A stretch of 18,126 nt of DNA from Draconibacterium orientale (GTDB lineage Bacteria; Bacteroidota; Bacteroidia; Bacteroidales; JAADGE01): contig DYSM01000016.1 of assembly GCA_020718265.1 (NCBI GenBank), forward strand, positions 1-18,126, written 5' to 3'. Both the position numbers and the translations under genes were made by a program. The notes under the pieces were generated by a model. The model was not told where the DNA came from. It worked only from the letters and a program-made list of their open reading frames with translations, and did no database searches. Below are positions 1 to 7,577 of the stretch, in pieces (the first letter of the stretch is position 1; each line of letters opens with the position of its first letter).

Positions 1-59
1 AAGCATATAGATTGTATAGCTAAAATAAAACAGGCTTTTTAGACCGGACTCAATATTAA

Positions 60-470
60 TTACTTAACTTTTGAAAATCCAAATTCTTTGGCGTATTCTT
101 CAAGCGTGCCATATTCGTGGACGCTGCCCGAGGTAATATCCGGCAAAGGCTCTGTCAAAAGAATTTCGCCGACAAAATTTATTTTAGTTACAAAGGTTTT
201 TGCATCCTTGTAAACCGTCGTATCAGGAACCAGAATTAGGTTGCCTTTATCAGCCGACCAAGTTCCTGATTCATAAGGTTTTGTAACGCCATCCTCTATT
301 ACCGAGTAAGCATACGTTTTGTCTTCGGTAAATTGAACTTGAATCGGTTCGTGATTTCCGTTCCATTTTCCGAGAATACTTTGTTCCGATTCGGTTAAAG
401 CCTTCGAGCAACTTGTTAAGGCTAACAGCCCAAGCGCAATTACTGCGGCAAAATTTTTGAAATTTTTCAT
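60..470 (-). CDS. Small putative lipoprotein, lipocalin-like fold possible
   Basis: A 136-residue protein with a lipoprotein signal peptide: a basic start, a hydrophobic stretch at residues 7-18, and a lipobox LTSC with Cys21 as the predicted lipidation site. The residues after Cys21 (SKALTES) lack the acidic cluster linked to surface export in this phylum, so a periplasm-facing anchor is more likely. The mature part has a GKW motif near residue 35 and alternating short strands with a second GTW near residue 69. This resembles small lipocalin-like lipoproteins of Bacteroidota, but I cannot assign a family firmly. The gene starts 17 nt after the stop of the TolC-like gene on the same strand and has no room for its own promoter, so it is probably the second gene of that operon. 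Ligand and role are unknown. Confidence 0.75.
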   Translation of the reverse strand: MKNFKNFAAVIALGLLALTSCSKALTESEQSILGKWNGNHEPIQVQFTEDKTYAYSVIEDGVTKPYESGTWSADKGNLILVPDTTVYKDAKTFVTKINFVGEILLTEPLPDITSGSVHEYGTLEEYAKEFGFSKVK

Positions 471-487
471 GATGTAGATATTATATG

Positions 488-1897
488 TTAAAATGAAAAT
501 CCTTTTCCGGCGTAATAATCCAAAATACTTCGGCGAAACAAGTAATCGAATTTTGCTTGAATATGCTCTGATTCAGCATTTTGAAAATTGTTAAACGTGA
601 GCTGAAAATCGTGGTATGAAATCAAACCAACCTTATATTTTTTTTCCGAATACTCATAAGCCGTCTTGTTCGCAAGCATTGCACGCTCGCTTGCTCGATA
701 GCGTTGCAGCGCGGCATCGGCATTACCGAACGCTTCGCTGATGGTTTTAAACAGTGTATTTTTTGCGTTATACACATTAAGTTCTTGATTCAGAGATTGA
801 ATTTTCGCAGTTTTTACAGCAGTTTCAGTCATTCTGTTGTTGAAAATTGGCACGGAAAGTCGCAAACCTACCGAAGTGCCGGCATTGTCGGCAAATTGAT
901 TTACGAACGGATACGCAGACTCCGTAAATGTCGGTTGAAACATATACACAGTTTGGTAAGTATCTGTATATCCGACAGGTAGCGCAAGAGTGTCGCCGGG
1001 CGCATATTGCTTGCGCGCATCGGAATAACCGGTGGAATAGCTCGCAGACAAACTCAACTTTGGATAAAAATTACTGCGTGCAATAGAAACTTCATACGAA
1101 CTTGCCTTCAAACGGTATTCCTGACTCACAATTTCCGGCATCGTGAGGGCGGTCTGGTAAACTTCGTCTATGGTGTAAGGCAAAATTGTATCGGCAGCAG
1201 AAATTACCGGAAGTTCTATTTCAAAAGCTGTGGTATCAGTATAATCAATCAATTGTTGGAGCAATAAAACTGTGTTTTTCAATTGATTACGAGCATTTAT
1301 GACTTGCAACTCACTGTTTGCAGTTTGTGCAGTCATGTTGAGTAAATCACCTTCGGGCAATTTTCCGGCATTGACTAATTTTTTCGTAAAATCCTCTTGG
1401 TCTTTACTTTGCAACAATCTATTTTCCGAAGTTTTCAAAATTTCCTGATTAAACAAAATTTGCAAAAAAACAGTTGCAATATTCATCGCCAAATCGTCTT
1501 TCAACTTCGCTTGTTCCTGAATGCTCGCCATGAGATTATAATTATTTCGGCGAATGGTATTAAAATTTTTGCCGCCGCTGAACAAATTCATTTGCGCACT
1601 CACATACAAATTTGACGATTGAATATTTTGCGTCGTAAATTCATACGTGTAAGGATCGACAGAACGACCGAAATTCATGTTGTAATCCGCGCCGGCATTG
1701 AGACTTGGCAACAAAGCCGCCTTCGATTGCGCCAAATTATACTCTTGAATTTTGACCGAAAACGCACTTTGTTTCATCTGCACATTATTTTCATAAGCAA
1801 ATTCCACGCAACGTTTCAACGACCATGCGGTTTGAGAAAAAGTATAATTCACTGTAAATAAGAAACTTAGCAAAACTAAAAATCGAACGGTTCGCAT
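488..1897 (-). CDS. TolC-like outer-membrane efflux protein
   Basis: A 469-residue member of the TolC/outer-membrane efflux protein family, which forms the trimeric outer-membrane and periplasmic channel of tripartite efflux pumps or type I secretion. The signal peptide covers residues 1-21 and ends before QTAWSL. The WSLKRCVEFAYENN segment at residues 25-38 is the usual family start, the middle has long alpha-helical repeats, and the end (LDYYAGKGF) is typical of Bacteroidota members. Length is normal. The frame is open upstream to an ATG at 1963, but I chose the ATG at 1897. It gives a clean signal peptide, and a good promoter (1922-1952) lies inside the longer version. No membrane-fusion protein or inner-membrane pump is encoded nearby, so its partners must lie elsewhere and the substrate cannot be inferred. 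It is followed closely by the lipoprotein gene at 60-470. Confidence 0.9.
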   Translation of the reverse strand: MRTVRFLVLLSFLFTVNYTFSQTAWSLKRCVEFAYENNVQMKQSAFSVKIQEYNLAQSKAALLPSLNAGADYNMNFGRSVDPYTYEFTTQNIQSSNLYVSAQMNLFSGGKNFNTIRRNNYNLMASIQEQAKLKDDLAMNIATVFLQILFNQEILKTSENRLLQSKDQEDFTKKLVNAGKLPEGDLLNMTAQTANSELQVINARNQLKNTVLLLQQLIDYTDTTAFEIELPVISAADTILPYTIDEVYQTALTMPEIVSQEYRLKASSYEVSIARSNFYPKLSLSASYSTGYSDARKQYAPGDTLALPVGYTDTYQTVYMFQPTFTESAYPFVNQFADNAGTSVGLRLSVPIFNNRMTETAVKTAKIQSLNQELNVYNAKNTLFKTISEAFGNADAALQRYRASERAMLANKTAYEYSEKKYKVGLISYHDFQLTFNNFQNAESEHIQAKFDYLFRRSILDYYAGKGFSF

Positions 1898-1921
1898 AAT
1901 TAATAAGCTTACAATAGATTG

Positions 1922-1952
1922 CAAGTTTACATCAAAAATGCCGTAATTCAAA
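1922..1952 (-). promoter_or_regulatory. Bacteroidota-type promoter of the TolC-like gene
   Basis: Reading the minus strand, TTTG (plus 1949-1952) is followed after 19 nt by TAAACTTG (plus 1922-1929). This matches the phylum consensus TTTG / TAnnTTTG with one mismatch in the -7 box. The predicted transcript start falls near 1915, about 18 nt before the ATG at 1897. This position supports the shorter start of the TolC-like gene. Confidence 0.5.
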
Positions 1953-1993
1953 AGAATATCCACATAAGCTGTTACGAAATACCTAAACTTTTG

Positions 1994-2001
1994 TATATTT
2001 G
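1994..2001 (+). promoter_or_regulatory. Candidate -7 element of the toxin-antitoxin operon
   Basis: TATATTTG matches TAnnTTTG exactly and ends 14 nt before the antitoxin ATG at 2016, which implies a very short leader. I see no convincing -33 TTTG at the expected distance. The element lies in a 118-bp divergent intergenic region shared with the TolC-like gene. Confidence 0.4.
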
Positions 2002-2015
2002 TAGAAAAATATAAA

Positions 2016-2255
2016 ATGGAAGCTGTTTATAGATTAAAAGAAAACGAACTGAATGTTCAGCTTTTGGAAACCATCAAAAAACTTTTTGCCGGCGAAGAAA
2101 TCATTATTTCTGTAACTTCTGCGAAAGCTAACAAAAAAGCGAATTCTTACTCAGAAAAACTCCTAAAATCTGTCAAGAATATTGAAGCAGGAAACTATAA
2201 AGAATTTTCAGGGGCTGAATTTGAGGAACTTAGTGAAAATTTAATGAAAGCATGA
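2016..2255 (+). CDS. Putative antitoxin partner of YoeB
   Basis: A 79-residue acidic and lysine-rich protein immediately upstream of, and overlapping by ATGA, a clear YoeB-type toxin. Gene order, size and translational coupling are those of a type II antitoxin. The N-terminal half (residues 1-35: an ELNVQLLETIKKLF helix, then GEEIIISV) could form a small dimerisation or DNA-binding unit. The C-terminal half (residues 44-79, with SYSEKLLKSVKNIEAG and EFEELSENLM) looks like the flexible helical tail that wraps the toxin. I do not see the standard YefM/Phd N-terminal sequence, so the family assignment rests on position. If typical, it would neutralise the toxin and repress its own promoter with it. 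Confidence 0.8.
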   Translation: MEAVYRLKENELNVQLLETIKKLFAGEEIIISVTSAKANKKANSYSEKLLKSVKNIEAGNYKEFSGAEFEELSENLMKA

Positions 2256-2509
2256 AATCGATACGTTTTGAATCCGAAGCTTTCGTTGATTTTACAAATT
2301 GGTCTGTTGAAAACAAAGCTATTTTTAAGAAAATCAATGAATTAATCAAAGATATAGACAGAGACAATTTTCACGGAATTGGGAAACCTGAGCCTCTCAA
2401 ACACGAGCTTAAAGGATGGTGGTCAAGAAGAATATCAGAAGAAGACAGATTAGTGTATAAAATTGAAAATGAAGTAATTATCATATCCCAATGTAAAGGT
2501 CATTATTAA
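2252..2509 (+). CDS. yoeB: YoeB-family (Txe/YoeB) ribosome-dependent mRNA interferase toxin
   Basis: An 85-residue protein that matches E. coli YoeB along its whole length as I remember it. Shared blocks include KKINELIKDI (26-35), GKPEPLKHEL (44-53), WWSRRISEEDRLVY (56-69) and the terminal HY. Residues equivalent to the known catalytic set (E. coli Glu46, Arg59, Arg65, His83, Tyr84) are present as Glu47, Arg60, Arg66, His84 and Tyr85, so the toxin looks intact. Known family role: in the free state it binds the ribosome and cleaves mRNA in the A site, and the antitoxin blocks this. Its ATG overlaps the antitoxin stop (ATGA, 2252-2255). Its own TAA overlaps the stop codon of the convergent BtuB-like gene by three bases within the palindrome TTAA. 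Confidence 0.95.
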   Translation: MKSIRFESEAFVDFTNWSVENKAIFKKINELIKDIDRDNFHGIGKPEPLKHELKGWWSRRISEEDRLVYKIENEVIIISQCKGHY

Positions 2510-4494
2510 AATTCCACGCCAATCGATAACAAAAAATTGCGCCTCGGCATCGGTCGGTAAAGCATGGAATGATACACTTCGTTGAACAAGTTAAATATCT
2601 TAAAATCAGCAGATAATCTCAATTTTTTAATCGAAAATTTATACGAAAATGCTACATCGTTCATAAAATACGGATACATTCGGTTTCGTGTGCCGATTTG
2701 TGCTGCCGAAGTCGTAAAACGCTCACTGTAAGACGTATGTTGCCAATTGATAATGAATGACTTATATTGAAATTGTGCAAATAAATTTCCGGAATGTTTC
2801 GGCACATACGCCAACTGTTGCCCATAAGAAACGCTTCCCCAAACCATCGGATTTCCAAGATTTTTAGCGGACGTAAAGCTGTAATTTCCGACAACTTTGT
2901 AAGAGATTTTAGAAATTTTTCCGGAAATTTTGGCAGAAAATTCAAAGCCTTGCGTTACAACACGCTCAATATTAAATGGTTGCCAATAGCCTTTTACGCT
3001 TGGCAGCCAAATAATCCAATTCTGAATATCGGAACGAAAAGTTGTTAATTCGCCTTCAATGTGATAGTTATGCAAATCAAACAAGGTTCTGAAACCGAGT
3101 TCCCCTGTTTCGCCTTTTTCGGGCAACAAATTCGGATTTCCGCCCGGAAACCAATACAAATCGTTTAACGACGGTTGTTTGAAATTTCTTGAAAAATTAG
3201 CTTTCAGAAAAATATTTTTTTTAGCTAAAACTTTGTAATCCAAACCGATATATGGAATTATCGGCTGAAATTTAACCTCTGAAATTTCTTGACGACAAAG
3301 TATTTTTAAAAATAATCTGTCGTTAAAAGATTTATCGGCTGAGCACACGACCGATGCATCCGTACGCGCGCGAGTGTATCCGTTATTGCTCACTGTATCA
3401 ATATTTTGTATTGAAAAATGTTGCAATTCCGACTTCAAATCAACATTCAAATTCCGTTTGCTTGCATAAGAAAAGCCGTAGCGTGCCAAAGCCATTTTCT
3501 CCGAACTTTTAGCGTAAATTACAGAAGCGAATCCTCTGCCCGAAATTAAGTTTGAAAGTTCGTAAACACTTGAAGAAGAAGAATATGCGAGTGAAAAATT
3601 AGATGATGATTTTGTCGAAATGACTTTGAAATCAGAAGTAAATTTGTGGTCGAATTGAGTTTGTCGGTTTCTGTTCGAGTCCTCGCTGCCTTCAAAACTT
3701 GTGGCTTGAGGCAAACTTCGGTTTACGGATTGCCCCCAATATCGCAACGCAACTATTTGATTTCGTGTCGGTTTTGCATAAAATTCCTGAATTACACCTT
3801 GAAAGCGAAAATCTGCAAACGTGTTGGTATCTAACGGATTAACTAATTTTCCTGAAATAGAATCCCAAACTCCGACCATTCGATTTACGAACGTGAAATC
3901 ATTTGCTGAAACTGTAGAATATGCACGCGTTTTGGATTGAAGTTTGGAATTTCCTGCTGAAAGTTTTAAATGTTCGTTGTAACTTTTGTAAGAGCCGATG
4001 CTTTGTAAGTAACTTACTGATAATTGGTTAGTCCAATTTGCAGAATTTTGTAACGACACCGAACCGCCCAAACCTCCGCCATGATCTTCAAGCGAAGCAG
4101 AACCATGTTTTACGCTCAATTCATCAGCCAAAAATACCGGAATCAGCGAAAAATCCGTAACGCCCGACATTGGCGAATTTAGCGGCAAACCGTTCCAATC
4201 GGCTTTCGTGTGGCTTGCTGCCGTGCCGCGAAACGCCGCAGTCGCAAACGCACCGCGACCGTAATTTTTGATAAAAACCGTTGAATTTTCAGCTAAAATA
4301 TCCGACAACGCACGTGTTTTTTGCGAAGAAAGAACTGCACTATCAATCTCATTTACAGACATTCCGGCTGATTTGGAACTTCCGGCGCGATGTCCGAAAA
4401 TCTCAACATTTTCGATGTTTAAAATCGTGTCCGGCTGAGAAAATGCAACAAAAGTCGAAAGTAGAATCAGACAAATTGCGACAAAAAACTTCAT
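2506..4494 (-). CDS. btuB: BtuB-like TonB-dependent outer-membrane receptor for cobalamin
   Basis: A 662-residue outer-membrane receptor with a signal peptide (1-19, ending AFSQ), a plug domain (about 25-150) and a beta-barrel ending in the aromatic C-terminus GVEF. Plug landmarks are LSDILAEN (63-70), a YGRGAFATAAFRGT block (78-91), WNGLPLNSPM (100-109) and the HGSASL/GGSVSL repeats (130-148). These fit the TonB receptor plug and, as I recall, the Bacteroidota receptors found behind cobalamin riboswitches. There is no N-terminal carboxypeptidase-like domain and no SusD partner. Its ATG overlaps the stop of the upstream T9SS protein gene (ATGA, 4491-4494), so both should be translated together and both lie behind the cobalamin riboswitch. 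Known role of the family: TonB-driven B12 import across the outer membrane. The plug and riboswitch together make B12 the likely ligand; other corrinoids are possible. Confidence 0.85.
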   Translation of the reverse strand: MKFFVAICLILLSTFVAFSQPDTILNIENVEIFGHRAGSSKSAGMSVNEIDSAVLSSQKTRALSDILAENSTVFIKNYGRGAFATAAFRGTAASHTKADWNGLPLNSPMSGVTDFSLIPVFLADELSVKHGSASLEDHGGGLGGSVSLQNSANWTNQLSVSYLQSIGSYKSYNEHLKLSAGNSKLQSKTRAYSTVSANDFTFVNRMVGVWDSISGKLVNPLDTNTFADFRFQGVIQEFYAKPTRNQIVALRYWGQSVNRSLPQATSFEGSEDSNRNRQTQFDHKFTSDFKVISTKSSSNFSLAYSSSSSVYELSNLISGRGFASVIYAKSSEKMALARYGFSYASKRNLNVDLKSELQHFSIQNIDTVSNNGYTRARTDASVVCSADKSFNDRLFLKILCRQEISEVKFQPIIPYIGLDYKVLAKKNIFLKANFSRNFKQPSLNDLYWFPGGNPNLLPEKGETGELGFRTLFDLHNYHIEGELTTFRSDIQNWIIWLPSVKGYWQPFNIERVVTQGFEFSAKISGKISKISYKVVGNYSFTSAKNLGNPMVWGSVSYGQQLAYVPKHSGNLFAQFQYKSFIINWQHTSYSERFTTSAAQIGTRNRMYPYFMNDVAFSYKFSIKKLRLSADFKIFNLFNEVYHSMLYRPMPRRNFLLSIGVEF

Positions 4495-5888
4495 TGTTTA
4501 CAGAACTTTGAAGTTGTTTTTGTCGTTGAATTTTCAACAGAAATTAAATAAATTCCCGAATCTAAATGTGCGACGGACAGGTTGTAAAAATTGGTGTAAA
4601 TCAAAGAACTCCAAATAATTAAGCCCGAAAGATTGTATATTTTTAGCGTGGAATTTTCAACATTTTCTAAATACAAAAAATCAGAAACCGGGTTGGGATA
4701 CATCTTGAAAACCGGATTTGTGTTAGTTGAATCATTAACGTTTTTTGATAATTTTACAGAAACATCAAAACTTGAGAAAACACTCGAATTTTGCGCCAAA
4801 CACGCTGTTAATGTTGTAGTTCCGTCAGCGGAGCAATGCAAAATATTGTTAGAATCAACTGTAAAATTTGCGTTTGTTGAAGTCCAAACAAGCTCATTAT
4901 CAGGCTTATATCTGCCATTCACGAACGGAAAAATTTCGAGCTGAATTTTAGATGAGAAAATGGTATCTTTCGGAACGTTTACGGACACAAAATCCTGATT
5001 TCCTAATAGTTCCGAATTTGGTAAAACAACACACGCTCCTGTGATTTCTGTCGAAACTTCGCCCAACCAGCCACCGTTTGCGGAAATCGCAGTTTGTATT
5101 TTTATGAAATGAATTTTGTCTAAATCGACATAATTTCCGTCCGAATCCACAGCCCAAGATATGTCGAACGCATCGCCGCCGGCATTCTCATTTTCAACGG
5201 AATACGGATTGTCCGGGATGGTAAACGGCGCAGATTTACGCGGTTTGTTATCGGCATATCCGAATGCACGCGGAAACGATTTTACGGTTGCTGAGCTTGA
5301 ATCCAAATTTGCACAAATTTGTGTTCCGCTCAAAGTGTATGAGGTTTGTGAAATATCTTCAAAATATTGAATTTCAGGATAATACGTTTGTTTGTAGTAT
5401 GAATTTTGTTCAAGATATCCTGTTTCTGAAAAATTATTTTCCCAAAAAACGGTGTCGTCAGAATTGATATACGTTTGCGTGCAGTTTTTGCGTGTTGAAG
5501 TAAAAAAATAGTCGCTTCCGGCAAGTTCAAACCACGTATCATCGGGCAAATTGTTAGAATTATCGTCGCGCATCACCCAAACAACCGCCGGCTCAGCCCA
5601 TTGCGGCATCGGATTTCCGAAAATTGTAAAATCAACGCCGTACGGATTATCTATATGATTTTCAACAGGTTCGGCAAAGCGAAACACAACATAACCGCCA
5701 AACGCACCAAGCGAAAGCATTCCGTTTACGCCGCCGACGATGGAATTTGCAGCCTCGGGCGTTCCTAAACGCGTATTGATAAGCTGTCCGGGAGCAGGAC
5801 GATACTCTAAAACTTCGCTAATATATTGAGATTCAGCTTGTTTTGAAATACAAACAAGTAGAAAGATTGTCAGAATAATGTTGCGCAT
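4491..5888 (-). CDS. T9SS-exported protein of the cobalamin riboswitch operon
   Basis: A 465-residue secreted protein. Residues 1-20 are a Sec signal peptide (a hydrophobic run, then SKQAES). Residues about 22-290 form a single large domain with motifs YRPAPGQL (29-36), GGYVVFRF (64-71), NPYGVDFTIFGNP (81-93), WAEPAVVWVM (97-106) and DTWFELAGSDYF (117-128). I associate it with Bacteroidota cell-surface proteins but know no function. Residues about 300-380 look like an Ig-like domain. Residues 393-465 are a type A T9SS sorting domain: YPNPVSD (397-403), LKIYNLSG (415-422), LDSGIYLISV (442-451) and KFCKQ at the end. The frame runs on upstream into the riboswitch; the ATG at 5888 is chosen because it gives the signal peptide. 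The gene is first in the operon and coupled to btuB, so a role in capturing or processing B12 at the cell surface is inferred. Confidence 0.88.
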   Translation of the reverse strand: MRNIILTIFLLVCISKQAESQYISEVLEYRPAPGQLINTRLGTPEAANSIVGGVNGMLSLGAFGGYVVFRFAEPVENHIDNPYGVDFTIFGNPMPQWAEPAVVWVMRDDNSNNLPDDTWFELAGSDYFFTSTRKNCTQTYINSDDTVFWENNFSETGYLEQNSYYKQTYYPEIQYFEDISQTSYTLSGTQICANLDSSSATVKSFPRAFGYADNKPRKSAPFTIPDNPYSVENENAGGDAFDISWAVDSDGNYVDLDKIHFIKIQTAISANGGWLGEVSTEITGACVVLPNSELLGNQDFVSVNVPKDTIFSSKIQLEIFPFVNGRYKPDNELVWTSTNANFTVDSNNILHCSADGTTTLTACLAQNSSVFSSFDVSVKLSKNVNDSTNTNPVFKMYPNPVSDFLYLENVENSTLKIYNLSGLIIWSSLIYTNFYNLSVAHLDSGIYLISVENSTTKTTSKFCKQ

Positions 5889-6001
5889 CGAATTCAAAAT
5901 TTTATCAATTTGACAAAAAAGAAATCGTAACAAAACGGCACAACGCAAAAAATAAGTGCTGTATTTCACTCGTTCTCCGCGAGTTACGACATCTTTCAGT
6001 A
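5889..6001 (-). other. Leader between riboswitch and first gene of the B12 operon
   Basis: This 113-nt stretch completes the 319-bp gap between the operon and the chemoreceptor-like gene. It contains a small hairpin, ACTCG (5980-5984 on the minus strand) pairing with CGAGT (5968-5972) around a 7-nt loop, and a T-rich run near 5951. The two are not adjacent in the way an intrinsic terminator needs. No Shine-Dalgarno sequence precedes the ATG at 5888. The expression platform could act on translation or through an alternative structure, but I cannot decide which. Confidence 0.45.
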
Positions 6002-6160
6002 TTGGCAGGTCTTCTGACTTTCCGTTTCCGTTCGCACCTTCCCGCAAAACGCAGTGGCATACACGAACAGTTGTATCTGACTGATACACAGGTTTACAGC
6101 AGCGGGAACTGTTGCCGATGTGCGCGGCATTCCCTTTTAATTCCAAATTTGGAAACCGAT
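6002..6160 (-). promoter_or_regulatory. Cobalamin riboswitch (B12 element)
   Basis: Read on the minus strand, the conserved pieces of the cobalamin aptamer occur in order. AAAAGGGAATGCCGC lies at 6138-6124, CCGCTGCTGTAAACC at 6105-6091, GCCACTGC at 6058-6051, GGGAAGGTGCGAA at 6043-6031 and GTCAGAAGACCTGCC at 6018-6004. The 3' ACCTGCC can close the structure with the 5' CGGT near 6159-6156. An accessory GTATC/GATAC hairpin lies at 6073-6087, and a perfect palindrome of 14 bases at 6141-6154 sits in the 5' arm. The known family binds adenosylcobalamin or related corrinoids and turns off downstream genes. Here those are the T9SS protein and the BtuB-like receptor. Confidence 0.95.
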
Positions 6161-6166
6161 ACGCGA

Positions 6167-6174
6167 CAAAAATA
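6167..6174 (-). promoter_or_regulatory. Candidate -7 element of the B12 operon
   Basis: The minus strand reads TATTTTTG, an exact match to TAnnTTTG. It is placed so that transcription would begin within a few bases of the 5' end of the riboswitch (about 6161). I see no good TTTG at the -33 position. It lies in the 47 bp between the riboswitch and the stop of the upstream chemoreceptor-like gene, so the operon need not depend on read-through from that gene. Confidence 0.45.
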
Positions 6175-6207
6175 CGATTTTAAACGGAAATATATCGACT
6201 TTCTGAA

Positions 6208-7554
6208 TTATTTTTTTGCACTTGCAACATTTTGCGAAATTTGCTTTGAGCTTTCGGAGAGTTGTGATAATTCGCGTGCAAATAGGTTCATTTTGGTTGC
6301 AGAATCGGCATTGAGCGTTGAAATTTCTGCGAGCTTTTGCACGGCTGAATTTACACTTTTAATCGCCATGGTTTGCTCACGTCCGGATGCGCTGATGGTT
6401 TCGATGAGCGACAAGGTTTCTTGGCTTTTTGCTAAGTTTTCTATCATTTCTTTTTGTAAACTTTCTGTGATTTGAAAACTTAATTTAGTTAAATTTGAAA
6501 TTTCGTCGGAAACCGAATTGCTTTTTGTGGCAAGTTTGCGCACTTCGTCTGCCACAACAGAAAATCCGGCACCGAAACGTTTGGCTTTTGCCGATTCTAT
6601 GGACGCATTGAGAGCCAAGATGTTAGTCTGAAATGCAATATCAGAAATGTGTTGTGTGCGTTCCGAAATTGAATTTATAAGTTCAACGGCTTTGATAATT
6701 GTTTCGCTGCTGCGTTTGAGTTGCTCGGCAGATTCTTTGAAAACCTTAAACGAAAGTTCGGCATTTTCAGAATTATTTAACACAATGCCGGTCATTTCCT
6801 CCATTTCCGAAGAAATTTCTTCGATTTGTGCTGCCTGAGTTTCGGCATTCAAAGCAACTTGTTCAGAGGTATGGTTAAGCTCTTTTCCCAAGCTCGTCAT
6901 CCGTGTTGATGTTTGAGAAATTCCCGAGATAACATTCTGCATCACAGAGTTTTGCTCCTTTGATTTGTGAAAAGATTTATCTAATTGTGTCATGGATGAT
7001 GTTACAAACCGCGTAAAAATCAGACTTAATACAGCAATTATCAGCACAACCATAAGGTAAATCAGGAAACCGTATTCAACCGTAGGACGTATAAATTCAG
7101 GCACAAACGGAAAACGCAATTTATGAATCACAACAGCGGTTACCAATGTTACACCAACTATTGTAAAAAAAGCGTACAACCGAGCAAACATGGCGGAAAA
7201 AATAATGTATGCTATAAATAAATAGAATTGGATGAAAAAATAGTACGGACCCGGATATTTAGTTACGTTTGAAATGGATACGACCATTATTGCAGTTAAA
7301 AATAACGACAGTAAATCACCCGCAAGTTGGCTTCGTCCTGACCGAATGAGAAATAAGGTACCAACAATCGCAACAAATGAACCTATAACATTATACGTTT
7401 TATGTATTTCGGAAAATAGTAGCAGATAGATAAGCAAAATGCTGACTATCATTACGATAATAACCAACATTAAGGTAAGCGACCGCGCTTGCAAGTATGA
7501 TATACCACGTTTGTGATCTACATTTTTGAGAAAAAAATTAAGAATTGATTTCAT
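6208..7554 (-). CDS. Membrane-bound methyl-accepting chemotaxis-like protein
   Basis: A 448-residue protein. The N-terminal half has about six hydrophobic helices (roughly residues 24-46, 55-70, 78-95, 104-122, 126-144, 160-182) with short loops. The C-terminal half, about 190-448, is a long helical MCP signalling domain. Its hairpin tip is well conserved: DIAFQTNILALNASIESAKA (305-324) and GAGFSVVADEVRKLA (328-342), the region that contacts CheA and CheW in known receptors. I see no HAMP domain, no large periplasmic sensor domain and no C-terminal CheR-docking pentapeptide. The ligand may therefore be sensed in or near the membrane. No che genes lie nearby. It sits between the B12 operon, 34 bp downstream on the same strand, and a divergent receptor cluster. 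A functional link is only a possibility. Confidence 0.9.
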   Translation of the reverse strand: MKSILNFFLKNVDHKRGISYLQARSLTLMLVIIVMIVSILLIYLLLFSEIHKTYNVIGSFVAIVGTLFLIRSGRSQLAGDLLSLFLTAIMVVSISNVTKYPGPYYFFIQFYLFIAYIIFSAMFARLYAFFTIVGVTLVTAVVIHKLRFPFVPEFIRPTVEYGFLIYLMVVLIIAVLSLIFTRFVTSSMTQLDKSFHKSKEQNSVMQNVISGISQTSTRMTSLGKELNHTSEQVALNAETQAAQIEEISSEMEEMTGIVLNNSENAELSFKVFKESAEQLKRSSETIIKAVELINSISERTQHISDIAFQTNILALNASIESAKAKRFGAGFSVVADEVRKLATKSNSVSDEISNLTKLSFQITESLQKEMIENLAKSQETLSLIETISASGREQTMAIKSVNSAVQKLAEISTLNADSATKMNLFARELSQLSESSKQISQNVASAKK

Positions 7555-7577
7555 AATTTTTGTGTTGCATTATTGGC

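Noticed and set aside
1898..1963. Upstream start at 1963 for the TolC-like gene
   Set aside because: It would put 22 residues before the signal peptide and lies over the predicted promoter at 1922-1952.
5889..6146. Longer reading frame joining the riboswitch region to the T9SS protein (551 residues from 6146)
   Set aside because: The extra 86 codons translate the cobalamin aptamer. The ATG at 5888 begins a good signal peptide.
6002..6475. Plus-strand frame of 157 codons over the riboswitch and the chemoreceptor 3' end
   Set aside because: It is antisense to both the aptamer and a conserved coding sequence, and its translation shows no family pattern.
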